Part shown: positions 22,030 to 29,168 of the stretch, piece by piece | Layout: each line of letters starts with the position of its first letter | Numbering within the stretch: the stretch's first letter is position 1 | NCBI GenBank assembly: GCA_937888615.1 | Contig: CALABZ010000089.1 | Location: 1-30,902, forward strand | Source: an uncultured Lentisphaeria bacterium | GTDB taxonomy: Bacteria > Verrucomicrobiota > Lentisphaeria > Victivallales > Victivallaceae | Length of the DNA stretch: 30,902 bases | Reading direction: 5' to 3' | Notes under the pieces: model-generated | What the model was told of the DNA's origin: nothing | What the model saw: only the letters and a program-made list of their open reading frames with translations | Database searches by the model: none | Program-made: the position numbers and the translations under genes

Positions 22030-24318
22030 TCAGAACAATTTCTTGACGGCGTCGACCATATCCTGTACGCTCGGCAGGAACGCTTTTTCCAGCGTGTGAG
22101 CCTGCGGGGCAATACCGTTTTTGGCGCCAACTTTCAGCACCGGAGCATCGAGGGAGTCGAAGCATTCGGCGACGATCCGGGAAACGATTTCACCGGTGAA
22201 ACTGCCGATGTCAACGCACTGGCTGACCGCTACGCAGCGGCCGGTCCGGCGGACGGACTCGAAAACGGTTTCCCAGTCGAACGGCACCAGGGTGCGCGGG
22301 TCGATCACTTCGACGTCGATTCCTTCGGCGGCCAGGGCTTCGGCGGCTTTCAGCGCATCGCTGACGGCCGGACCCCAGACCACGATGGTGGCGTCTTTAC
22401 CGCTGCGGACGATATTGGCCTGACCGAACGGAATCAGGTATTCTTCTTCCGGCACTTCGCCTTTGACGTTGTACAGAAGCTGGCCTTCGACGAAGACTAC
22501 GGGGTTGTTGTCGCGGATCGCGGTTTTGATCAGGCCCTTGGCGTCATAGGGGTTGGACGGATAGGCCACGTAGGTGCCGGGGATGTGGGCAAACATCGAT
22601 TCGAGCGACTGCGAGTGCTGGCCGCCGTATCCTTTGCCGCCGCCCACGGAACAACGCACCATCGGCACTTCGGTCGAGGCGCCGGTCATGTAATGCCACT
22701 TGGCGGCCTGGTTTGAAATCTGGTCGGAAGCCATCAGCGCGAAGTCCATGTACATGAGTTCGACCACCGGACGGTAGCCGCTCATCGCCATGCCGACGCC
22801 GGTGCCGCAGATACAGGCTTCGGAGATCGGGGTGTTGAACACGCGGTCGCGTCCGAACGTTTCGATCAGTCCTTTGGAGAGTTTGAACGCGCCGCCGTAT
22901 TCGGCCACGTCTTCACCGTAAAGAACGACGCGGGAGTCGCGCTTCATTTCTTCGATGATCCCTTCCTTGATGGCGTCGCGGTAGTTGAGCAGACCGTTGG
23001 CGTCGCGTTTGACCTTGATGTCTTCATAGATCTTCGGTTCGCTGTAGAGCGCGGGAACGGTTTCGGCGGTGGTTTCGGTGTACATGTACTTGATCACATC
23101 GGCCGGGTCCGGGTCCGCGGAATCGGCGGCGCGGCGGGCGGCGCGGGCATTGCGGTCGGCAACTTTCTTGTCAACGGCGTCCAGCTCGGCGGCTTTGAGA
23201 ACTTTTTCGTCGATCAACTGTTTGCGGAAAGTTTCGACCGGGTCGATTTCTTTCCAGCGGGCTTCTTCTTCGCGGGTACGGTATTCGTTGCGCGGGTCGG
23301 AGAGGGAGTGACCGTAATAGCGGTAGGTGTCGAATTCGAGGAGCACCGGGCCTTCGCCCTTTTCGATGATGGTGCGGGCGCGGGCAATGGCGTCGCGGAC
23401 GGCCATGATATCCATGCCGTTGACGACTTCCGCGTGCATGTTGTTGTTGGCGAACCCTGCGGCACGCTGGGCCAGATAGTCAAGTCCGTTCACTTCGCCG
23501 TCGGCGCGGCCGGTCATGCCGTAGTGGTTGTTGATGATGGCGAAGATCATCGGCAGTCCGAACTTGGTTTCAGCCAAGGGGCCGTTGAACTGTTCCTGGG
23601 CGGCCCAGTTCAGGGATTCGAGAACCACGCCGTTGGCATAAGCGCCGTCACCGGCGAAAGTCAGGACGATGTGACCTTTCTTTTCGGGGTCGATCCGGCA
23701 GGTCATGGCAGCGCCGGTGGCGATCGGAATGCCGCCGCCCACGATCGCGTTGGCGCCGAGGTGGCCGACGCGGAAGTCGGCGATGTGCATGCCGCCGCCG
23801 CGGCCTTTGCCGTAGCCTTCTTCTTTGCCGAACAGTTCGGCGATGGTGCGGTAGACATGGTCTTCAAGGACGGCTTCGAGGAGTTCTTCACCTTTCAACG
23901 AGGCGAATTCGGGACAGCGTCCATGGAGTTGTTCTTCGCTCATGCGATGGATGGCGTGGAAGCCCTTGGCGATGGAGTCGCCGTGGCCGCGGTGAGTGGA
24001 GGTGATCAAATCGGTGATGCCGAGCATGGAGCACGCGCCGGCGGCGGTGGCTTCCTGTCCGATCGACAAGTGGGTCGGGCCGCGATATTCGTAGTCGCTG
24101 ATCACTTCATAGGCGCCGGTACGGCATTTGAGGATCATTTCTTCGAATTCACGAATCACTTTCATGGATTCATAAAGCTCCAGCGCTTCGGCTTTGGTGA
24201 GCGTTTTTGCCTTGACGGCGTCTTTGAGACTGACGTCGTACTGATAGGCGGGGATGTTTTTCAGCTTTACGGTTTGCTTTTTGAAACTCGGGGTTCCATC
24301 GGCCAGGTAGGTGTTCAT
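22030..24318 (-). CDS. Fused alpha-beta E1 of a 2-oxoacid (probably pyruvate) dehydrogenase
   Basis: E1 decarboxylates the 2-oxoacid with thiamine diphosphate and loads the acyl group on E2. The 762 residues join two normally separate chains. The alpha part (about 40-410) has 'GQEATAAGACSML', 'HRGHGDS', the ThDP motif GDGAYANG...NN (223-264) and the loop 'YYGHSLSDPRNEYR' (334-347). The beta part (about 440-762) has 'NYRDAIKEGIIEEM', 'GEDVAEYGG', the catalytic-region 'NTPISEACICGTGVGMA' and 'DPRTLVPFDWETV'. An alanine- and arginine-rich bridge separates them. The start overlaps the DeoR stop as ATGA, and AAGGAG lies 6 nt upstream. Pyruvate is inferred, not proven. Confidence 0.93.
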   Translation of the reverse strand: MNTYLADGTPSFKKQTVKLKNIPAYQYDVSLKDAVKAKTLTKAEALELYESMKVIREFEEMILKCRTGAYEVISDYEYRGPTHLSIGQEATAAGACSMLGITDLITSTHRGHGDSIAKGFHAIHRMSEEQLHGRCPEFASLKGEELLEAVLEDHVYRTIAELFGKEEGYGKGRGGGMHIADFRVGHLGANAIVGGGIPIATGAAMTCRIDPEKKGHIVLTFAGDGAYANGVVLESLNWAAQEQFNGPLAETKFGLPMIFAIINNHYGMTGRADGEVNGLDYLAQRAAGFANNNMHAEVVNGMDIMAVRDAIARARTIIEKGEGPVLLEFDTYRYYGHSLSDPRNEYRTREEEARWKEIDPVETFRKQLIDEKVLKAAELDAVDKKVADRNARAARRAADSADPDPADVIKYMYTETTAETVPALYSEPKIYEDIKVKRDANGLLNYRDAIKEGIIEEMKRDSRVVLYGEDVAEYGGAFKLSKGLIETFGRDRVFNTPISEACICGTGVGMAMSGYRPVVELMYMDFALMASDQISNQAAKWHYMTGASTEVPMVRCSVGGGKGYGGQHSQSLESMFAHIPGTYVAYPSNPYDAKGLIKTAIRDNNPVVFVEGQLLYNVKGEVPEEEYLIPFGQANIVRSGKDATIVVWGPAVSDALKAAEALAAEGIDVEVIDPRTLVPFDWETVFESVRRTGRCVAVSQCVDIGSFTGEIVSRIVAECFDSLDAPVLKVGAKNGIAPQAHTLEKAFLPSVQDMVDAVKKLF

Positions 24319-25112
24319 GGTTGCTCCTTGGTTTGTTTACTCTTGCCAATCACGTTTATATTTTTTTTCTTAAGCTGTCTGACGACCGCGTCGGGAATAT
24401 TGTTGTCGGTGACGATGATGTCGATGTCTTCGATATGGCCGCTGACGGCCAGCGAGGGATTGCCGATTTTGCTGCTGTCCATCAGCAGGATGACTTTTTC
24501 GGCTCGTTTCATCACCATTTCCTTGGTGAACGCTTCATTCGGGTCGGTGGTGGAGATCCCCTGTTCCACGGTGAACCCGATGGTGCCGAGGAACGCTTTG
24601 CCGATATGCAGGGATTCGAGGATTTTCGCCGTCATGGGCCCCACCAGGGTTTGGCTGAGGGCGCGGAATTCGCCGCCGATCAGGATCAGCCGGTGTCCGG
24701 TTTCCATCAGTTCGGCGGCGGCTTTCATGGAATTGGTGACGACGGTCAGGTTTTTGCGCGCGCCGAGGCGGTAGGCCAGGGCCTGGATGGTGCTGCCGCC
24801 GTCGAGGTAGATGACGTCATTGTCGTCGATCAGCTCCAGTGCGAGTTCGGCGATGCCTTTTTTCTCTGCGGCGTGGAATGAGGCTTTTTCGTTGAAGACC
24901 GGTTCGATTTTCGGGAAACGCACCTGAATGGCGCCGCCGTGAACGCGCTGGGCTTTGCCCTGGTCTTCGAGGGATTGCAGGTCACGCCGCACGGTCGCCT
25001 CGGAAACGTGGAGGCTGTCGCTGAGCTCGGTAATGGTCTGCACGCCATCGGCCAGCGCCTGAAGGATCAGCCGCTCGCGTTCCGCCGACAATAATTTGCG
25101 TTCTTTATTCAT
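24315..25112 (-). CDS. DeoR-family transcriptional regulator
   Basis: The 265-residue protein has the DeoR winged-helix at the N-terminus (about 8-60: 'RERLILQALADGVQTITELS', 'HVSEATVRRDLQSLEDQGKA', 'RVHGGA'). A sugar-phosphate isomerase-like sensor domain follows (about 78-240; 'YLDGGSTIQALAYRL', 'VTNSMKAAAEL', 'LIGGEFR', 'DSSKIG'). Family members bind phosphorylated sugars and usually repress sugar catabolism; AgaR and GlcR-like proteins sense amino-sugar or glycolytic phosphates. Here it heads the E1-E2 operon, overlapping E1 by 4 bp, so it most likely regulates its own transcript. nagB lies 185 bp upstream, closing the amino-sugar operon. The ligand is unknown. Confidence 0.93.
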   Translation of the reverse strand: MNKERKLLSAERERLILQALADGVQTITELSDSLHVSEATVRRDLQSLEDQGKAQRVHGGAIQVRFPKIEPVFNEKASFHAAEKKGIAELALELIDDNDVIYLDGGSTIQALAYRLGARKNLTVVTNSMKAAAELMETGHRLILIGGEFRALSQTLVGPMTAKILESLHIGKAFLGTIGFTVEQGISTTDPNEAFTKEMVMKRAEKVILLMDSSKIGNPSLAVSGHIEDIDIIVTDNNIPDAVVRQLKKKNINVIGKSKQTKEQP

Positions 25113-25128
25113 CCGTTACCTGCGTTTA

Positions 25129-25164
25129 TCTGTTTAATATAGCTCGTAATGAAAGATTTTGCAA
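25129..25164 (-). promoter_or_regulatory. Promoter of the DeoR-E1-E2 operon
   Basis: On the minus strand, TTGCAA (25159-25164), a 17-bp gap and TATATT (25136-25141) give a start near 25129, about 17 nt before the ATG. A second TTGCAA lies 41 bp further upstream (25200-25205) in an A/T-rich stretch and might be part of an operator. DeoR binding sites cannot be identified without a consensus. Confidence 0.55.
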
Positions 25165-25227
25165 GTTTTTGACAGAAAATTTCAAAAAAAATTATATTCT
25201 TGCAAATTATTGATTCCCACGTACAAA

Positions 25228-25262
25228 CAAAAACCCCGGCACGGAGGGCGTTCCGGCCGGGG
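25228..25262 (-). terminator. Intrinsic terminator after nagB
   Basis: On the minus strand CCCCGGC (25256-25262) pairs with GCCGGGG (25234-25240) around a 15-nt loop and is followed by TTTTTG. It ends the LacI-to-nagB operon and separates it from the DeoR operon promoter. Confidence 0.75.
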
Positions 25263-25297
25263 GAGATGGATCGGATAAGGCGGGAATGATTGTAAAA

Positions 25298-26083
25298 TCA
25301 GCGGTAGGGTTCCCATTCGGGTTCGTTCTGGAAAACGAAGTCGTAATATTCGCGTCCGACCAGGTTCTTGGCAGCGGCTTCGTCGCATACCACCACAACG
25401 TTCGGATGAAGCTGGAGCGCGGTGGCGCTGATCATCGAGGTGACCGGGCCTTCGATGGCCTTGGCGAAAACATCGGCTTTTTCCGCGCCGGTGACCAGCA
25501 TGAAAATGCGGCGGGCATCCATGATGGTGCCGACGCCCATGGTGAACGCGCGTTTCGGCATGTCTTCGGGGTTTTCGAAGAGCGGTGAATTCTGGGCGTA
25601 GGTTTCCGGGGTCAACGCCTTGGCGCGGGTGCGGCTGCCGAGGGAGGAGAGCGGTTCGTTGAACCCGATATGGCCGTCGCGGCCGATGCCGAGGAGCTGG
25701 ATGTCGATGCCGCCGGCATGCTTGATTTCTTCTTCATAACGGGCGGCTTCGGCCTTGTCGTCGGGGGCCATGCCGTTCGGCAGGTGCGTGTTGCGCTTGT
25801 CGATGTTGATGTTGTTGAAGAGGTGGAAATTCATGTAGTAGCGGTAGGAGTTCACGTTTTCCGCCGGGAGCCCGATGTATTCATCGAGGTTGAAGGTTTT
25901 GGCCAGCGAGAAATCGAGGTCTTCTTCCTTGTTCATGCGGCTGAGTTCGGCGTACAGCGCTTCCATGGTGCGGCCGGTGGCCAGCCCGATCGTGGTGTCG
26001 GGTTTGGCGCGGAAACTGTCGGCGATCAGTTTGGCCGTCAGTTTGACGGCGGATTCTGCGTTGGGTCTGATGATTACTTCCAT
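25298..26083 (-). CDS. nagB: Glucosamine-6-phosphate deaminase
   Basis: NagB converts glucosamine-6-phosphate to fructose-6-phosphate and ammonia, the exit step of amino-sugar catabolism. The 261-residue protein has the substrate loop 'GLATGRTMEALY' (33-44) and the catalytic acid in 'NLDEYIGL' (Asp67). The active-site block 'GIGRDGHIGFNEPLSSLGSR' (132-151) holds Asp136, His138 and Glu143, matching E. coli Asp141, His143 and Glu148. The ATG at 26083 has AAGGAAG upstream and matches the family start; a longer upstream reading is rejected. It sits 13 bp after the epimerase gene and is the last gene before a terminator. No nagA is seen nearby. Confidence 0.95.
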   Translation of the reverse strand: MEVIIRPNAESAVKLTAKLIADSFRAKPDTTIGLATGRTMEALYAELSRMNKEEDLDFSLAKTFNLDEYIGLPAENVNSYRYYMNFHLFNNINIDKRNTHLPNGMAPDDKAEAARYEEEIKHAGGIDIQLLGIGRDGHIGFNEPLSSLGSRTRAKALTPETYAQNSPLFENPEDMPKRAFTMGVGTIMDARRIFMLVTGAEKADVFAKAIEGPVTSMISATALQLHPNVVVVCDEAAAKNLVGREYYDFVFQNEPEWEPYR

Positions 26084-26096
26084 GATGACACTTCCT

Positions 26097-27017
26097 TTAT
26101 TTTTTAAGATTTTTGAAGTAATTAATGGTGGCGGCCAGGCCGGCGTCGAAATCGCTGGTGGGTTTGAAACCGGTGGTCTTGAGTCTGTCAATCGCGGCCT
26201 GGGAGTGCTTGACGTCCCCGGCACGTTCCGGCAGATAAATCACATTGGAATCGGAATTGGTTTCGGCCTTGATTTTGCGAACCAGGTCGTTGATGGTGAT
26301 GCGGCCGCCGTAAGCGACGTTAAAAACCCCGGTGTATTCGGGGTGGGTCGCCATATAGACGTTTGCCGCCACCACGTCCTTCACGTAAATGAAGTCGCGG
26401 GTCTGTTCGCCGTCACCGTAAATGGTGATGTCCTCGCCGGCGACCGCCTTGGAGGTGAAAATCGGAATCGCGGCGGCATAGGCGCTCTTTGGATCCTGAC
26501 GCGGACCGAACACGTTGAAATAACGCAGACAGGCGGTCTGGAGCTTGCCCTCGCGGGTGAACATATTACAATAGTATTCACCGTCGAGTTTGGTGATCGC
26601 ATACGGGCTTTTCGGCTCGGGGAACATGTCTTCGCGCTTGGGCATGACCGGGTTGTCGCCGTAAATGGCGGCGCTGGTGCTGAAACAAAGTTTTTTCACG
26701 CCCGCGGCGGCGGCTTCTTCGAGCACGATCAGCATACCGGTCACGTTGATGTCAGCGCATTCGATCGGCTTGAACATCGATTCAGGCACGCTGATCATTG
26801 CGGCCAGGTGGAACACATAATCGACCCCCTGCATGGCCTTGCGGACGGTTTCGCGGTCGCGGATATCGCCCTCAATGAATTCCACGTTGAACCCGTCGAG
26901 GTTGCGGCGATAACCTGAACGCAGGCTGTCGAGCACCCGTACTTCGGCCTGACCCTGGAAATGTTCGACCAGGTGGCTTCCGATAAATCCGGCTCCGCCG
27001 GTAATCAATACTCTCAT
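26097..27017 (-). CDS. galE: UDP-sugar 4-epimerase (WbpP/GalE type)
   Basis: The 306-residue extended short-chain dehydrogenase has the NAD motif GGAGFIG (7-13) and the catalytic Tyr139 and Lys143 in 'SPYAITK', with Ser113-Thr114-Ser115 nearby. 'YFNVFGPRQDPKSAYAAAIP' and 'RAGDVKHSQAAID' resemble WbpP-type UDP-GlcNAc/UDP-GalNAc 4-epimerases. Ser272 stands where WbpP has a small residue in place of the tyrosine of E. coli GalE, which fits acceptance of N-acetylated sugars. The substrate is thus probably UDP-GalNAc/UDP-GlcNAc, perhaps also UDP-Gal/UDP-Glc. ATG 27017 has AAAGGA upstream and is preferred over TTG 27023. It lies between the kinase and nagB in one operon. Confidence 0.9.
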   Translation of the reverse strand: MRVLITGGAGFIGSHLVEHFQGQAEVRVLDSLRSGYRRNLDGFNVEFIEGDIRDRETVRKAMQGVDYVFHLAAMISVPESMFKPIECADINVTGMLIVLEEAAAAGVKKLCFSTSAAIYGDNPVMPKREDMFPEPKSPYAITKLDGEYYCNMFTREGKLQTACLRYFNVFGPRQDPKSAYAAAIPIFTSKAVAGEDITIYGDGEQTRDFIYVKDVVAANVYMATHPEYTGVFNVAYGGRITINDLVRKIKAETNSDSNVIYLPERAGDVKHSQAAIDRLKTTGFKPTSDFDAGLAATINYFKNLKK

Positions 27018-27030
27018 ATGCAAAATCCTT

Positions 27031-27118
27031 TCATTTTAATTGAAAATGGAAAACGGAAAATGGAAAATTATGGAATACGAAAAAATCCTCTTGTCAATTC
27101 TCATTTTCAATTCTCAAA
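27031..27118. repeat. AT-rich repeat patch in the galE-nahK gap
   Basis: The short gap holds three near-copies of GGAAAAT/C in a row (27042-27068) and a tandem pair TCAATTCTCATTT / TCAATTCTCAAAT (about 27094-27119). The two parts are also inverted copies: AATTGAAAATG (27038-27048) matches CATTTTCAATT (27102-27112). Its composition differs sharply from the GC-rich genes around it. It looks like a dispersed intergenic repeat, though only one copy is visible in this window. Confidence 0.5.
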
Positions 27119-28213
27119 TTACTTAATGTTGTTCAACAACTCCATCATTCGCGGCATCTGCTCTTCGATCGAGGCCACCAGTTTGAATTGGGTCCGGCAG
27201 CGGTCGAGGTTGTGTTCCGGGCGGTGAATCTTGAAATAAACGTCGCCGGAAAGATAATCGGTCAGGAACCGTATGCCGATTTCAAGGGTGATCAATTTGC
27301 CGCAGAACGGCAGATTCTCGCGTTCCGCCGGGGTCAGGAAGTCGCCCGCGGCTTCGAGATAACCGCGCAGCAGCGCTTCGAACATGTCGAACTGCATGTA
27401 GACTTTGGACAGGTCTTTCTCGTCTTCCATGCTCGGACTGGTGCTGGTGCGGACCATGTCGCCGAAATCGTAATGGACCAGTCCCGGCATAACGGTATCG
27501 AGGTCGATCACGCAGATACCCTTGCCGGTGGCGTCGTCGATCATCACATTATTGAGCTTGGTGTCGTTGTGGGTGATGCGCTCGGGAATCTCGCCGGCGG
27601 CATTCAGGTCGATCAGTTTCGACACTTCATCGCGGCGACTCATGACGAAATCAATTTCGGCGGCCACGTCTTTCGTCCGCCCTTTCACGTCGGCCTTGAT
27701 CGCGGCCTCGAGGGCTTCAAGCCGTTTCGGGGTGTTGTGGAAATCCGGGATCGTTTCGAAAAGCCGTCCGCCGGGGATGTCGACCAGTTCTTTCTGGAAG
27801 TTGCCGAACGAACGCGCCACTTCGAACGCCTGTTCCGTATTCTTGATCACATCGTAGGTTTGCGCCTTTTCGATAAAAAGGTAGGCGCGCCAGTAATTGC
27901 CGTCCTTGTCCACCAGATACGGTTTCAGGTCGCGGGCCGGCACGATGCACAGCGACTGGCGCGAAGCGTCTTCGTTGCCGTGGATCTTGCCGCAGATATG
28001 GGTGGTCACGCGCAGGATATTGTCCATCAGCCCGACCGGTTCCTTGAAGATATTGGTATTGATGCGTTGAAAGATGTAATCGACCGTGGTTCCGGACTGG
28101 TCTGCGACGACTTTGTAGGTGTCGTTGATATGCCCGGAGCCGTAGGGGGCGGCGCTGATGTAGTCACCATAGATGGCGAATTGTTCGAAAATTTTGCCGA
28201 TATCGTAAGTCAT
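27119..28213 (-). CDS. nahK: N-acetylhexosamine 1-kinase-like phosphotransferase
   Basis: The 364-residue protein belongs to the aminoglycoside phosphotransferase-like kinases and closely resembles NahK (LnpB) of bifidobacteria, which makes GlcNAc-1-P or GalNAc-1-P. 'APYGSGHINDTYKV' (22-35) is the nucleotide loop; 'YIFQRINTNIF' (46-56) carries the ATP-binding region. 'ITHNDTKLNNVMID' (213-226) holds the catalytic Asp217, and 'VIDLDTVMPGLVHYDFGDMV' (235-254) the metal-binding Asp. The length matches NahK (about 360). It starts 28 bp after the nucleotidyltransferase gene, the partner expected in this pathway. Substrate specificity is inferred from family and context, not from diagnostic residues. 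Confidence 0.88.
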   Translation of the reverse strand: MTYDIGKIFEQFAIYGDYISAAPYGSGHINDTYKVVADQSGTTVDYIFQRINTNIFKEPVGLMDNILRVTTHICGKIHGNEDASRQSLCIVPARDLKPYLVDKDGNYWRAYLFIEKAQTYDVIKNTEQAFEVARSFGNFQKELVDIPGGRLFETIPDFHNTPKRLEALEAAIKADVKGRTKDVAAEIDFVMSRRDEVSKLIDLNAAGEIPERITHNDTKLNNVMIDDATGKGICVIDLDTVMPGLVHYDFGDMVRTSTSPSMEDEKDLSKVYMQFDMFEALLRGYLEAAGDFLTPAERENLPFCGKLITLEIGIRFLTDYLSGDVYFKIHRPEHNLDRCRTQFKLVASIEEQMPRMMELLNNIK

Positions 28214-28241
28214 GGCGTTTCCGATTCCTTGATGGTTGCTG

Positions 28242-29147
28242 TTAAAATAATTTTTCCGGGTAAACGCCGTCTTTGATCAGTTGGCGGATATTGGCTACAA
28301 GTCCTTCCTTGTCCTCGCGGTAAGTGATGCCCATCCAGGTGTCGGGACTGGTCATGACCTCGACCTCGGCTTTGCCCGCCTTGACCAGTTCGTCCACGAC
28401 GAACGGGATATAGAACTCGGATTTTTCTTTCTGCCCGTTGGCTTTCAGAAATTCGACGAACAAGCTTTCGAGGTTGTTGAACAGTGACGGGGTGAAGCCC
28501 CACAGGTTCAGCGAAGCCACTTCGTCACCGGTCAGCCGCACGTCGGAACCGTCTTCCATATGGCTGACAATGCCGTCGGCGAGTTTTTCGATTTTGGTGT
28601 TTTCGACCACCGACACCAACTTGTTGTCCGCGCTGACTTCGCAGATGCCGCGCGACACGGTGCCGTTCTCCGACAGGCAGTTGCGGAGCAGGAATCCGCA
28701 CATGGCGTAGGAGGCTTTTTCGCCGTCCTGCACCGTGCTCAGGTATTTGCCGAGAAGCCGGTAGCCGTTCGGCCCGTAAAGATCGTCGCCGTTGATGATG
28801 GCGAAAGGTTCGCGGATAAGGTCGCGGGCGGCGCGAACCGCGTGGCCGGTCCCCCACGGTTTGACCCGTCCTTCCGGTACCGAAAATCCAGCCGGCAGGT
28901 CATGCAGATCCTGGAACGCATAAGCGACCTCGATTTTGCCTTCGTAACGGCTGCCTACCGCCTTTTTGAATTCTTCCTCGAATTCATGACGGATGACGAA
29001 CACCGCCTTGCCGAAGCCGGCCCGGATCGCGTCGTATACCGAATAGTCAATGATGGTTTCCCCGTTCGGCCCCACCTGATCCAACTGCTTGAGCCCGCCG
29101 TAACGACTGCCCATGCCCGCCGCCAGCACCAGTAATGAAGGTTTCAT
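28242..29147 (-). CDS. Sugar-1-phosphate nucleotidyltransferase
   Basis: This 301-residue enzyme has the NTP-transferase fold. 'LAAGMGSRYGGLKQ' (8-21) is the nucleotide-binding signature, 'PWGTGHAV' (97-104) and 'AIINGDDLYG' (116-125) form the base and metal site, and 'SLNLWGFTP' and 'DTWMGITYRED' are family blocks near the C-terminus. The family often sits beside NahK-type kinases, where it would transfer UMP to GlcNAc-1-P, GalNAc-1-P, Glc-1-P or Gal-1-P. The exact sugar and nucleotide cannot be fixed here. No trimeric left-handed helix domain (as in GlmU) is present. It follows the LacI gene by 21 bp. Confidence 0.88.
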   Translation of the reverse strand: MKPSLLVLAAGMGSRYGGLKQLDQVGPNGETIIDYSVYDAIRAGFGKAVFVIRHEFEEEFKKAVGSRYEGKIEVAYAFQDLHDLPAGFSVPEGRVKPWGTGHAVRAARDLIREPFAIINGDDLYGPNGYRLLGKYLSTVQDGEKASYAMCGFLLRNCLSENGTVSRGICEVSADNKLVSVVENTKIEKLADGIVSHMEDGSDVRLTGDEVASLNLWGFTPSLFNNLESLFVEFLKANGQKEKSEFYIPFVVDELVKAGKAEVEVMTSPDTWMGITYREDKEGLVANIRQLIKDGVYPEKLF

Positions 29148-29168
29148 AAATTCGTCCTTGAGTTCATT

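Noticed and set aside
23308..24774. Plus-strand frame of 488 codons opposite E1 and the DeoR gene
   Set aside because: It is a shadow of two well-supported genes and has no recognisable protein features. Similar shadows lie opposite pheT, E2, nahK and the nucleotidyltransferase gene.
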